From Anaerolineae bacterium (GTDB lineage: Bacteria > Chloroflexota > Anaerolineae > 4572-78 > J111), in NCBI GenBank assembly GCA_023382535.1, contig JAHDWA010000026.1, positions 1 to 64,000 of the forward strand: DNA of 64,000 nucleotides, written 5' to 3'. The position numbers and the translations under genes are program-made. A model generated the notes under the pieces. It ran no database searches and had not been told where the DNA came from. It saw only the letters and a list, made by a program, of their open reading frames with translations. Positions 26,866 through 36,672 of the stretch are shown one piece after another. How positions within the stretch are numbered: position 1 is the stretch's first letter; each line of letters begins with the position of its first letter.

Positions 26866-27256
26866 AATTATAACGAGTACTTGTGCCACAAATACTCTCC
26901 GGAGCCAATGCTCCGTACTCTCCCGCCTGTTGAAGCGAGGTACTCAGGACTCTTAAGTCCTTTTTACTCCCCCTCTCTGCTAATAGCAACCAGGCCGGTC
27001 CAAGTGGCTAACTTATTGGATCGCGCGTCCCTGCAAGGGGACATGGTTGCATGGACAGCAGAGATTTTTTATTTCTCCCTCTTGAATTATCTATCCCGAC
27101 CTTCTTGGTCGGCCTATCTCTTCAGCCGTTATTCCGAGATAAATTAACGGCTCTCTTGGCTTTCATTGCAGTATCTCCAACATCTGCCAAATCCTCGGCA
27201 ATCTCTTTTCATCATCAATCAACTAATCCACAATCACAACAGCAGTGCAGGTCGGC
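26866..27256 (+). other. Long structured 5' leader of the surface-protein gene
   Basis: It contains several hairpins: GGAGC/GCTCC near 26897, AGGACT/AGTCCT followed by TTTTT near 26947-26966 (a possible terminator), a long GCAACCA/TGGTTGC stem enclosing TCCAA/TTGGA and GTCCC/GGGAC stems around 26987-27053, and CCGACC/GGTCGG near 27096-27112. It matches no riboswitch I can name. Short ORFs here look accidental. Confidence 0.4.
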
Positions 27257-30200
27257 ATGAAACTTCTCCTTCGTTACCGGTACAGCCTCTATTTGTTCTT
27301 CCTCATCGTTCTGAGCAGCGCCGGTATTGCCCTGGCCTTCAGTAACCACTGGAGCACCCACTTCAACGGCGGCAACAGCGACCTCAACCAGTGGAGCAAG
27401 TACAAAATTGGTGCGTGTAGTGGTCAGAGCCAGTCTGTGTCCGGCAGCCAGGTTCACATGTCGGCCAGTTATGGCACCAATTGTTTTGGCGCATATTACC
27501 GGGAAAACAACAGCACCCCCGGCGCGTTTCCGCTGGATGTGGATGTTCGCGTGGCTTGGACGTGGCGTTACCCCAAATATGCAACGTACGGTACTCAGGC
27601 TGGTCAGGTCACCAGCGCTTACGGCGTGGTGCAATACTATGGCATGTCAGCCGTGGATACAAAACAAGTCGGCGGCAACACCCGAGACGCTCATGCGCTC
27701 AGCGATGGAGAATGGGGACGCTTCACAGTTGATAATCCTATGTGGCGCAGTCCTGACAGCGATCATAATCTACACACCTCCACCTTTGACTTTATCTGTG
27801 ATGGGCGCGAGCTGACCTGGTGGATGGACAATCAGCAACTCAAACGGATCACCAATGGCACCCCCCGGCCGGTCAACGATCCTTATCGCCCTTACCAGTT
27901 CTGGTTTGGTAACCTACTGACCGGCACCCCTGCGAAAGGCAACTGGACCTCTTTTGATATTGATTACGTCTATATCTACCGCGTCGAGCGGCCGCAAATG
28001 AATACCCCGGCGCCAGGCAGCGGCGGCAGTCAGCCGGTCAGCTGGGGGGCAGTGCCCAATACTCCACAGCCAGACGGTTCCACCTGGGGTATTGAATACC
28101 AGACGCAGGTCTGCTCGAATTCCAATTGCAGCAGTCCCCTTGCCACGTCAGACTGGCAGAGCGACACCACCTACACCTTCACCGGCCTACCGTTACAACA
28201 GACTTACTATTATCGCACCCGCGCCCGCTGGGTTGGTACACCTGAACTCGTAACCTGTTGGAGTCCGACCGTCTCGGCGCTGATGTCCGGTACGCCAAAT
28301 GTGGCTATTTCCAAGAGCGCTCCGGCCCAAGTTGTTGTTGGGAACACTATTCAATACACTCTCGTGGCGCGCAGCACGGGCGAAGTTCCGGCCAATGGGG
28401 TTGTCGTGCGCGACCCAATTCCGCAATATGTTATCAACCCGACCAACATTAGCAACGGTGGTACCGTTCAGGGAAGTGAAATTATCTGGAATTTGGGTAC
28501 CATGGCCAACGGCCAGAGCGTGAACCTGACCTGGCAAGGCACGGTTAATCCAAACACGCCCACCAATGTAACTCAAATCGTCAATACGGCGACGATCGCC
28601 GATAACGCCGGGCATAGCGGCCAGGCTCAGGCGACGACGGCCGTACTCAAACCGATTATGGTCCTCAGTAAAACCGCACCCCCACAAGTATGGCCGGGTG
28701 GGGTAGTTACTTACTCGATTACGGTTCAGAGCCAGGGTAACACCCCTTTAACCAATGTGGTCGTACGTGATCCCGTTCCCCAATATGTCACGAATCCAAC
28801 CAAGATAAGTAACGGCGGCACGGTGCAAGGGAGTACGGTTGTCTGGAACATTGCCAGTATCCCTTCTGGTCAAAGCGTGACTCTGACTTGGGAGGGAGTG
28901 ATCGCGACTGATATCCCCAAAACCACTACGGAAATTGTCAATACTGTCACCGGGACGGCCGATGGCGGCATCAACCAACAAGCCCAAGCCTCAAGTGAAG
29001 TAGGTTATCCAGAGATTGGGGTCGCCAAGACTGCTCCGACCGACATCGGAGCCGGTCAGACGATTGATTACGTCATCGCCGTACATAACATCGGCTCTGG
29101 CCCCGCAGCGAATGTTATCATCCGTGACCCCATTCCCCAGTATATACTGAATCCGACCAATATCAGTAATGGCGGGAAGATAGAGAATAATGAAATCATC
29201 TGGACCATCAGCACGATCGGGGTAGGCGAAAGCGCAACGGTGAGTTGGCAGGGAACAGTTGACCCGGAGATTCCCCTCACTCAAAATTATATTGTCAATA
29301 CTGCCACGGCTTGTGATAGCACCGGTAGTTGCGATACCGCCGTTGTTAGCACCCGAGTCCTCAAACCAGCGGTCAGTTTGACTAAAAATGCGACCTCGCA
29401 CGTCTATCCACACGGCGATGTCCAGTATGAGTTAATCGTTGAAAATTCCGGTGAAACAGTTCTAAAGAACGTTGTCGTCAAGGATCCATTACCTCAATAC
29501 ATCCTTAACCCTCGCGATATTAGCAACGATGGGATCGCCGATCCTTCCCCGTTTGAGGGTAAAATAGAAGTTGTCTGGTACTTACCCGATATGGCTCCTG
29601 GCCAGGTCGTTGTTTTGACCTGGCACGGTACGGTTGACCCAACCACACCGGATTCCGAATTTGCCATTCGAAATGTGGCTACCGTCACCACCAAAGACGC
29701 GACAGCTCAAGCCGAGGCTTCCAGCTACGTGCTTCACCCCCGCATTCTCCTGCGCAAGAGCGCCACGGTGATGGCCGGACCAGGAGACGCTGTGTTGTAT
29801 ACTCTGACCGTTGAAAACCATAGTTGGGCTCCTGCCTACGGGGTTGAAGTCCACGACCCGATCCCTGCATATATCATCAATCAGCGAAACGCTACCGAAG
29901 GTGGCGAAGTCCGCGCGGAAGAAATCTTGTGGCGATTTGGAATTATGCAGCCTGGCCAGAAGCGTACCGTGATGTGGGAGGGCACAGTTGACCCCACCAT
30001 CCCGGCCACCGTGAAACAAATCGCCAATACCGCGACTGCCTTCGACGGTATGGGACATCAAGATGAAGCCCAAGCCTTTACGAATCTACCCGCTCAAACT
30101 CTTTATACCTACAAAACTGCTTCCTACATCGTCTGGCCAGGGGGCGAAATCGAGTACGCTATTACTGTCCAGAATTTCAATCAGGCTACGCTCCAACAGA

Positions 30201-33200
30201 TAGAGGTACGCGATCCGGTACCTCCGAATATCTTTTATCCCCGTGATATCAGCCTGGGCGGCGTCTTCGAAGGCAACACCGAAGTGGTGTGGCACATTGA
30301 TCGTATCGCTCCCGGCGAGTCAGTAGTTTTGACCTGGAAGGGTACGATTGATCCAGCCCTACCCAGAACTCAAGAGGAACTCTGGAATGAAGCCCAGATT
30401 ACTTCAAGCGGTGGCCTAACTGGCACAGCCCGCGCCAAGAGCTACGTAGATTTCCCCAGTCTCAACCTCTACAAAGCGGCCACTCCCAAAGTTGGACCGG
30501 GTGAAGTTATCAGTTACACCCTCATGGCTGAGAATCCAACCAATGTTCCGGCTTTAAACGTCGTTGTTCGCGACTTGATCCCGCCCAATATCCTGAGTCC
30601 GGCCAATATCAGTGACGGTGGGGCCATCGAAACCATTCCTGCTCCTCAAATCGTCTGGAATATTGGTACGCTGAATGCCGGCGAGCGCCGATTACTGAGT
30701 TGGGAAGGCACCGTCGACCTGGCAATTCCGTCCTCAACCAACCAGATTAGCAATACAGTTACCGCCAAGGATATGAGTGGGTTGAATGTTCAGGCTGTGG
30801 CTGCGACGACTCTGCTTAAACCCGGCTTAGGATTTAGTAAAGTTGCCCCGGCTGAAGTTATTCCCGGCCAGGATGTGGCTTATACCCTGACCGTCTCTAA
30901 TACCGGGCAAACGAAGCTGCGCCAGGTCACGGTGATTGATCTGATACCCCCATACCTTCTCAACCCGACCCATATCAGTTATAGCGGTGTCGTGTCGGGC
31001 AATCAAATTGTCTGGAACCTGGGCGACTTGCTACCTGGCGCAACGTTAGACCTGACCTGGCAAGGGACCTTGGATCAGGCTATACCTGTGACTGAAAACG
31101 TTCTGAGCAATCAAGCCGTGGCTAATGCCTGGCCAAGCCTACAGTCGGTAGCTATTGCCAACAGTGCCGTGGTTACGCCTAATATCCTGGTGGTAAAGTC
31201 TGCCCCCGAAGGTGTACGTCCAGGCGACATTATTGATTATCGAATAGACGTGGTCAACCAGGGACAGACCACGGTTTATCAGTTGCAAGTGACCGACCTG
31301 ATTCCAAATTATCTGACTCCCTATCAGATTAACGATGGGGGTTACGAGATGCCCGGTAACACCATCACCTGGGGTGAGAGTTTGGGTGATTTGAAACCCG
31401 GTGAAAGTCGCACCTTTAGCTGGCGGGCCAAGGTCAGTCCAAGCTTGCCCCGAACAGTTACAACTATTCGGAATGTGGTTAAGGTGAAAGGGTTGGGTGG
31501 CCTGAGTGCCCAGGCCGAAGCTATCAGTTCGGTCCTGGCTTCAGGACTGCAATTAACCAAACAAGCTATCACGGCTACCCACGCTGGCGGCGAGATTAGC
31601 TATGTCTTGCATCTAGAGAATAAAGGCCCCGGTCTGGCGCGCCAGGTTGAAGTGCAAGATCCAGTGCCTGGCTTTGTTAAATATATCCCTGGCTCGGTCA
31701 ATAATTATGGTCAGGTCGATCAGGAAAAAATCGTCTGGCGCTTTGATCAACTTCAACCAGGTCAAGCATTTGACCTGACCTGGCGAGGGCAAGTAGCGGT
31801 CGATATGCCATCAGAGGTGCAGGCCATCCTCAATCAGGCCTATGCTACTTCTCTGGATGAGACCAATCCGATTACGGCGACGGCTCTTACGACCATTCTG
31901 CCACCCGTCGTCGATTTGCAGCAGGCCTGCGCCGAGTTTGCCCAGGCAGGCGACGAGGTGGCTTACCAGGTGCACTTAGTTAATTCTGGCGGTGGTACCC
32001 TTTACAACGTATCGGCCCAGATATCGCTGCCGACCGGCCTAAGTTATGTGTCTAACTCGGCTACCCAGGGAGGTGGATTGAATGGCGGCAAGCTGGTTTG
32101 GAATTTGGGGACAGTGGCGGCCGGCGCTTCGACAGACCTGGCCTTCAAATTAAAGATCGCTCCTGACCTCGAAGCCGAGGAAGTTGTGAACGTAATTGAT
32201 TTGTACTCAGTCGACCGGATCATTAACCAGAGCACCTGCTCGACCGGGTTGACCACTCCTGTTCTCAAGATCACCAAACTAGCCCCGATTGAGGCCAAGG
32301 TCAACGACATTGTCGAATACACTATTGTCGTATCCAATACCAGTCAAGTGGTCGCTCATAACACCGTCGTCAGTGATACTTTGCAGCCCGGGGTGGCATA
32401 TATCCCTGGTACCCTCTCGGATGGCGGTCAGGTGAACGGTTCAACCTTGATATGGCAGATTAATGATTTACCGGCCGGTCAGAGTGTGAGCCGAAACTTC
32501 CAGGCCCAAATTCACATCGTCGCCGAATCAATTGATTTTGATGAAAGTGGCCGCGTTCGCATCTTTAATGAAGCGATGGCAACTGCAGACCGGGCCCCAC
32601 TCGTTCGGGACGAGGTCATCATCATAGTTCCCAGACCGGTCTTGACCCTGACCCGTACTTCTTTAACGCAATCGGCCCAAACGGGCAGCACGAGCGCTTA
32701 TGCGGCTGTGGCCAGCGGCGATGGGCCGAGTATAAAAATGGCCAAACTTGACTTTGGTGGTCAAGTTTCCGCCCAAACCTTGAGCGCTGCTTCAACAGAA
32801 ACGCTTGTCGAGGCAGCCGCTGGCGCAGAAATAATGCCATCTGTTGTGGTGTATCCCGGTGATGTGATCACCTACACCCTGGTGGGTGGGAACGCGGGGC
32901 CAGGCGTTGCGCGCCAGGCTGTTCTCAAAGAGTGGGTACCTACCGGATTGGTTGTCCTGGAAAATTCTATCGGTTCTAATGGCTATTATAAAGCCGACGA
33001 ACATGCCATTATCTGGCCGCTGGGCGACCTGGCCGAAGGTGAACAGGTCAGGCGGATTTATGCGGTCAGGGTACCTCTGGGGATGAGGCCTGATTTAACC
33101 GAGTTGGATGATAACCTGGCTTTTATCAGTTCGCAAGATGCCCCGACCGTATATGCCAACGCCAGCACCGAAATTACCGGCACGTTCCAATTGTCTGGTA

Positions 33201-34585
33201 TTAAAACAGCTACCTCTTACGCCCAGCCTGGTGGCAAGATCGATTACGCCATCAAGGTCCAAAATACCAGCCCTCACATTCAGGATCATATTGTTATCAG
33301 GGATCGGTTGCCCGACTACACCACTTATGTTGAAAATAGCGCCTCAATTCCACCAGCCTTTGAAGATAGCGGACGCACTCTGGTTTGGAACTTGGGTGCG
33401 CTGGCGGCAGGTGAAGTCAAGGAAGTGCGCTTTAGCGCCCAGATCGTAAGTAAGGTGCCGGATGTATTCACTCGCATCCTCAACAAAGCTCAGATTTCCT
33501 TCACTGGTGGCGAAACTTTTGAGGTGCAGGCGTTTACCAACCTGCCAATCGCCCAGATACCACCGACCCCAACCTCGCGGCCTCCTTCAAACGGTGGTGG
33601 AGCAACCAGCAGTGGTTCCAGCCCGACGGCCACACCTGTACCAGGTCGGCCACCCGTAGTGTCTCTGCCGCTAATGCCGACAGTGACGCCTACGGCGCTG
33701 CCACCGCAACCAACACCATTACCTGTACCAGGGCTGGTCAAGTCAGTATCTCCTGCTGCAGTTAAGGCAGGGCAGACTACGGCGGTAACCTGGCGGTTGG
33801 CTTTTACCAACCCCACCCCTCTGACTATTGGGGGACTAACCATTCGCGACATCTTACCTGAAGGCATGGCCTATATCAGTAGCAGTACGAGCCAGGGTAC
33901 GATAACCGTCAATCAGACGCCTCTTTCACCGCCAGTCGGCCAGGCAATTTCGTGGACTGTTAGTGCGGCGCCCGTATCAAGTTCAACCATAACCCCTGCT
34001 CCTATGCCTGTAGCGAGCCCAACCAGTGGATCTATATCAGTCACTAACGCAGCCACCGATGTGGTTCAGGCCACTAGCCTGGCTCAATTGTTGCAGACGG
34101 CTCCAACAGCAACTCCATTAGCTCAACGCCCGGTTCTTAGCCAGGCTACGAGCCTGACCCAGGTTCTGCAATCAACTGCTACGACAACTCAAACTCAGCC
34201 GGTGTTACAGCCGCTAATGGCGACACCAACTTGGACTGAACTGATTATCGACGTGGGCGACGTGGCTCCAAGCGGGCGAGTGGAAATTTTTATCAATACG
34301 ATGGTAATGAGCGCCACCGTTGGGACTGAGTATAAAAATGTCGCCACTTACAGTGCCCTCAACCTTGACCCAGGCAGTTCGAATGAGGCCAAAGTCACAG
34401 TTGAAGGATCGTTACTCACTATTCTGCCGGTGACCGGCGGTTGGTTGGATCCACGCACGCCTCAAGGCAAGGTGACTTGGAGCCTGAGTATTATGATCCT
34501 GATGGGTCTTATTGCCTGGGTGTGGCAGCGCCGGCTAAATCGTCTTGAACTTCAAGAAGCTGAACTGAAACCTCCCCACGAATAA
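27257..34585 (+). CDS. Giant secreted DUF11-repeat surface protein with LPVTG sorting signal
   Basis: About 2442 residues from the ATG at 27257 (MKLLLRYRYSLYLFF), which gives a clean signal peptide; an in-frame GTG 12 nt upstream is less likely. Residues ~30-240 resemble a concanavalin/LamG-like lectin domain and ~245-350 an FN3-like domain. About 15 DUF11-type repeats of ~115 residues follow (each with K-x-A-P, P-G-x-x-x-x-Y and NP-x-x-I-SNGG motifs). Then come Pro/Thr linkers, LPVTGG near 2390, a membrane segment (SLSIMILMGLIAWVW) and a basic tail (QRRLNR). It should be anchored in the cell wall by a sortase and act as an adhesin or sheath protein. The last codons come from the adjacent IS end. 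Confidence 0.85.
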   Translation: MKLLLRYRYSLYLFFLIVLSSAGIALAFSNHWSTHFNGGNSDLNQWSKYKIGACSGQSQSVSGSQVHMSASYGTNCFGAYYRENNSTPGAFPLDVDVRVAWTWRYPKYATYGTQAGQVTSAYGVVQYYGMSAVDTKQVGGNTRDAHALSDGEWGRFTVDNPMWRSPDSDHNLHTSTFDFICDGRELTWWMDNQQLKRITNGTPRPVNDPYRPYQFWFGNLLTGTPAKGNWTSFDIDYVYIYRVERPQMNTPAPGSGGSQPVSWGAVPNTPQPDGSTWGIEYQTQVCSNSNCSSPLATSDWQSDTTYTFTGLPLQQTYYYRTRARWVGTPELVTCWSPTVSALMSGTPNVAISKSAPAQVVVGNTIQYTLVARSTGEVPANGVVVRDPIPQYVINPTNISNGGTVQGSEIIWNLGTMANGQSVNLTWQGTVNPNTPTNVTQIVNTATIADNAGHSGQAQATTAVLKPIMVLSKTAPPQVWPGGVVTYSITVQSQGNTPLTNVVVRDPVPQYVTNPTKISNGGTVQGSTVVWNIASIPSGQSVTLTWEGVIATDIPKTTTEIVNTVTGTADGGINQQAQASSEVGYPEIGVAKTAPTDIGAGQTIDYVIAVHNIGSGPAANVIIRDPIPQYILNPTNISNGGKIENNEIIWTISTIGVGESATVSWQGTVDPEIPLTQNYIVNTATACDSTGSCDTAVVSTRVLKPAVSLTKNATSHVYPHGDVQYELIVENSGETVLKNVVVKDPLPQYILNPRDISNDGIADPSPFEGKIEVVWYLPDMAPGQVVVLTWHGTVDPTTPDSEFAIRNVATVTTKDATAQAEASSYVLHPRILLRKSATVMAGPGDAVLYTLTVENHSWAPAYGVEVHDPIPAYIINQRNATEGGEVRAEEILWRFGIMQPGQKRTVMWEGTVDPTIPATVKQIANTATAFDGMGHQDEAQAFTNLPAQTLYTYKTASYIVWPGGEIEYAITVQNFNQATLQQIEVRDPVPPNIFYPRDISLGGVFEGNTEVVWHIDRIAPGESVVLTWKGTIDPALPRTQEELWNEAQITSSGGLTGTARAKSYVDFPSLNLYKAATPKVGPGEVISYTLMAENPTNVPALNVVVRDLIPPNILSPANISDGGAIETIPAPQIVWNIGTLNAGERRLLSWEGTVDLAIPSSTNQISNTVTAKDMSGLNVQAVAATTLLKPGLGFSKVAPAEVIPGQDVAYTLTVSNTGQTKLRQVTVIDLIPPYLLNPTHISYSGVVSGNQIVWNLGDLLPGATLDLTWQGTLDQAIPVTENVLSNQAVANAWPSLQSVAIANSAVVTPNILVVKSAPEGVRPGDIIDYRIDVVNQGQTTVYQLQVTDLIPNYLTPYQINDGGYEMPGNTITWGESLGDLKPGESRTFSWRAKVSPSLPRTVTTIRNVVKVKGLGGLSAQAEAISSVLASGLQLTKQAITATHAGGEISYVLHLENKGPGLARQVEVQDPVPGFVKYIPGSVNNYGQVDQEKIVWRFDQLQPGQAFDLTWRGQVAVDMPSEVQAILNQAYATSLDETNPITATALTTILPPVVDLQQACAEFAQAGDEVAYQVHLVNSGGGTLYNVSAQISLPTGLSYVSNSATQGGGLNGGKLVWNLGTVAAGASTDLAFKLKIAPDLEAEEVVNVIDLYSVDRIINQSTCSTGLTTPVLKITKLAPIEAKVNDIVEYTIVVSNTSQVVAHNTVVSDTLQPGVAYIPGTLSDGGQVNGSTLIWQINDLPAGQSVSRNFQAQIHIVAESIDFDESGRVRIFNEAMATADRAPLVRDEVIIIVPRPVLTLTRTSLTQSAQTGSTSAYAAVASGDGPSIKMAKLDFGGQVSAQTLSAASTETLVEAAAGAEIMPSVVVYPGDVITYTLVGGNAGPGVARQAVLKEWVPTGLVVLENSIGSNGYYKADEHAIIWPLGDLAEGEQVRRIYAVRVPLGMRPDLTELDDNLAFISSQDAPTVYANASTEITGTFQLSGIKTATSYAQPGGKIDYAIKVQNTSPHIQDHIVIRDRLPDYTTYVENSASIPPAFEDSGRTLVWNLGALAAGEVKEVRFSAQIVSKVPDVFTRILNKAQISFTGGETFEVQAFTNLPIAQIPPTPTSRPPSNGGGATSSGSSPTATPVPGRPPVVSLPLMPTVTPTALPPQPTPLPVPGLVKSVSPAAVKAGQTTAVTWRLAFTNPTPLTIGGLTIRDILPEGMAYISSSTSQGTITVNQTPLSPPVGQAISWTVSAAPVSSSTITPAPMPVASPTSGSISVTNAATDVVQATSLAQLLQTAPTATPLAQRPVLSQATSLTQVLQSTATTTQTQPVLQPLMATPTWTELIIDVGDVAPSGRVEIFINTMVMSATVGTEYKNVATYSALNLDPGSSNEAKVTVEGSLLTILPVTGGWLDPRTPQGKVTWSLSIMILMGLIAWVWQRRLNRLELQEAELKPPHE

Positions 34586-34603
34586 ATCCGGGGGGTTCCG
34601 ACT

Positions 34604-36184
34604 TCACCCAACCGTTTCCTGCAAGAGAGCTTGCAGGCTCTTAGCGGGGATACCATCGGACTTTCGGGGCGATCCGCTCTGCCTCCGGCCCTTCGAGCAG
34701 TTCAGGATGCTACCAAGACCGAAGGAGGCAGGCCATTTGGCCTTACCATTCGCAGATTTCGTGCTGCCTTCCGCAGCCTGACTCAATGCCGCCCGCAGGC
34801 CCGGTTCCAGACCTGACCAGAATTCTCTGGCTTTGTTCGCATTGAGCGTGTTGTTCTCGACAAAAAGAGCAAGAAAGGCGCTGAATAGATCGCGCTGCAT
34901 CATAATACCGCAGGAGCAGTAATGCCAACGTTGAGAGAGAGATTTTTTCTCGACACAACCGCACAGACAAATTTGACTCAACCGCGTATCGCGGGTTGGG
35001 AACTCGTTAACCCTGCCGCCGGCGCTTTCAGCCTTGCGGCGCAAAAGGGAAACGAAGGTTCCCGGCGCGCGGAATTGAACGGATGTACCAAATATCTTCT
35101 GCCATGCCTTGTAGCTCACTCTTTCCAGGTTAATCGTACCGGCCTGCCGCAGCAAGCGGTTGGCCAGCGCCCCGTGCCGGCTCTTGCGGTGCGCGGCCTG
35201 CTTGCGATACAGTTCGGCCAGCCGGCGTTCGTTGGCCCGCTGCTGGTTGGAGATGATCCAAGAACGACAACCTGTTTTGACCGTGCCTTTTTTGCGGATC
35301 CATCGCTTGCCGCCTTTGGAAGGCACCCAGCGGGCCGGGTTGTAGTTGTCGGGGTTGTTGGCCCGACGCTGCCGTTCTATCTGCCGCTGCAAGCGCGTTA
35401 TCTCCGCCTGAATATCGGCCAGTTCCGGGCAGAACGGCTCAAGCAGGGCAAAACCGTCCAGCTCGACAGCGGCAATTGCGGATGGCCCCAGGTCGAGCCC
35501 CATTTCGCTATCACCCAGTTTGTTTTTGGGCTTTTGATAGGGTTTGCCTTCGTTGACCAGTTGTACATAGAAGCGATTCTTGTCGTTGAGTTTGCGGCGC
35601 ACGATGCGAACATATTTGACCCGGCAAGACAGGCCATGGGCGATAATGGGATCATCAGTGGGAATGATGGCTTTCAGTTCCAGATCCAGCCATTTGACCT
35701 GATCCTCCCGCCACAGGATGCCCGACTTGTTGGACTTGCCCTCCACCGAATCGAACTGGTTGCAGCCTTTGAAGCGGGGTTTGCCTCGCTTGCCGAGGAC
35801 GTACTGGTTGGCGACTTCATAGGCGCGAGTGGCCAGTTTTTGGACGGTATTGGAATCGAGATGGTCGCCCAGGTAGCTGTGGCTGAAGCGGGTGGCGTAA
35901 CCGTGCAGGTCGTATTCGCGGAAACCGAAGTCTATTCTGATCTGTTGAAAGGCTTTCTGCCTGGCCTTATATTCCGGGCTACCTTTCTCGCCGCGAGGCA
36001 TCTTGCAGGCAGCCTGGTACGCCCCAGAGTCCCGCATCTTTTTCGCCCGCCTCAAAATTTCGCCCAGACAAGCGTTATAGACCCGGCGGGCCATCTCAAA
36101 GCGTTTGAGGATGGTCTTTTCCTCCGATGGGGAGGCTGCCAGAGGAATTTCAGTTATGAAACTATCCGTGTTGTCACGGGCCAT
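34604..36184 (-). CDS. tnpB: TnpB RNA-guided endonuclease (IS605 OrfB, long form)
   Basis: 526 residues. RuvC-I Asp is in MGLDLGPSAIA (~228), RuvC-II Glu in INLERVSYKAWQ (~350), zinc-ribbon CxCG and CSCG around ~405-421, and RuvC-III Asp in MMQRDLFSAFL (~427), so the catalytic set is intact. A basic tail follows. TnpB uses an omega-RNA made from its own 3' end plus the right end to cut DNA next to a short motif. The 3' region overlapping the right end is compatible with this. The promoter about 140 nt upstream contains an SOS-like palindrome. Confidence 0.88.
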   Translation of the reverse strand: MARDNTDSFITEIPLAASPSEEKTILKRFEMARRVYNACLGEILRRAKKMRDSGAYQAACKMPRGEKGSPEYKARQKAFQQIRIDFGFREYDLHGYATRFSHSYLGDHLDSNTVQKLATRAYEVANQYVLGKRGKPRFKGCNQFDSVEGKSNKSGILWREDQVKWLDLELKAIIPTDDPIIAHGLSCRVKYVRIVRRKLNDKNRFYVQLVNEGKPYQKPKNKLGDSEMGLDLGPSAIAAVELDGFALLEPFCPELADIQAEITRLQRQIERQRRANNPDNYNPARWVPSKGGKRWIRKKGTVKTGCRSWIISNQQRANERRLAELYRKQAAHRKSRHGALANRLLRQAGTINLERVSYKAWQKIFGTSVQFRAPGTFVSLLRRKAESAGGRVNEFPTRDTRLSQICLCGCVEKKSLSQRWHYCSCGIMMQRDLFSAFLALFVENNTLNANKAREFWSGLEPGLRAALSQAAEGSTKSANGKAKWPASFGLGSILNCSKGRRQSGSPRKSDGIPAKSLQALLQETVG

Positions 36185-36327
36185 ATCTTCTGCCTTGAAT
36201 CAAAAACGCCTCTGGTTCGGTTGTTGTTTGTTGCGATACAAAACAGGAGACCCCAAGGCGTCTGGATAGCAATATGGCCGATTGCCTGATATATGGTAAC
36301 TTTACCTGTTTTTTATGTCGCGTGTCT

Positions 36328-36356
36328 ATGATACTATAGAACTTATGTTCTGACAA
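36328..36356 (-). promoter_or_regulatory. tnpB promoter with embedded LexA/SOS-type box
   Basis: Minus strand: TTGTCA (36351-36356), 17 nt, TATCAT (36328-36333). The spacer contains GAAC-ATAA-GTTC (36339-36350), the palindrome recognised by Gram-positive-type LexA. The same arrangement recurs at 57017-57045. Confidence 0.7.
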
Positions 36357-36485
36357 TTCGAGGTGCAACTCTGTTGTAGTCCGAATTGTCCGTCATTTCT
36401 CCCCACGGAATCATCCGGAGGCTTTCTGGGCAGATTTTTGGGTGATTGTTGATCAAGACTCCTATCGATTTAGAGAGAGCAGCCC

Positions 36486-36629
36486 ATGCAAGTTTTAGTT
36501 ATTGATGGCAGTGCCGGATTTTGCCATTTTATCCAGAAGCATCTTTTCAAGCCCAAGGGCCTTGTGGTGGAACTGGCTGAAGAGGATCTGACTGGATTGG
36601 TCAAGCCTCAGGACACACCCATAAGATGA
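36486..36629 (+). CDS. Small ORF resembling the start of a response-regulator receiver domain, 47 aa
   Basis: MQVLVIDGSAGFCHFIQKHL reads like the first strand and helix of a REC domain, but the second acidic residue of the usual DD pair is absent and the protein ends at 47 residues. It could be a truncated receiver or a small unrelated peptide. A GAGAGAG stretch upstream could act as SD. It lies between the IS and the conjugation operon. Confidence 0.35.
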   Translation: MQVLVIDGSAGFCHFIQKHLFKPKGLVVELAEEDLTGLVKPQDTPIR

Positions 36630-36672
36630 CCGATGTATTCGGAACGATGTCGCATCAGGAAGCCTAATTAAA

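Larger units (their letters stand above)
34566..36400 (-). mobile_element. IS200/IS605-type element, tnpB only
   Basis: Minus-strand element. The right end overlaps the end of the surface-protein gene: on the minus strand a CCCCCCGGA/TTCG-TGGGG hairpin is followed by AGGTTTCA at 34566-34600, the usual IS605-type right-end/omega-RNA structure. The left-end region has a 9-bp hairpin GACAATTCG/CGAATTGTC (36352-36390). The outer left boundary is not determined. No TnpA (Y1) transposase is present, so it would depend on a helper. Confidence 0.6.

Noticed and set aside
26987..27053. Leader element considered as a c-di-GMP-I riboswitch
   Set aside because: The GCAAACC and GACGCAAAG-type conserved segments are not present; left as an unnamed structure.
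26881..27147. Short ORF in the surface-protein leader
   Set aside because: Made largely of hairpin sequence, no SD and no domain; the structured-leader reading fits better.
28310..33560. Recurring GACCCNATTCC...AACCCGACC-like DNA blocks
   Set aside because: These are codons of the DUF11 protein repeats at ~345-nt spacing, not a DNA-level array.
34922..36289. Plus-strand open frame of 455 codons
   Set aside because: Antisense shadow of the first tnpB, whose RuvC and zinc motifs are intact on the minus strand.
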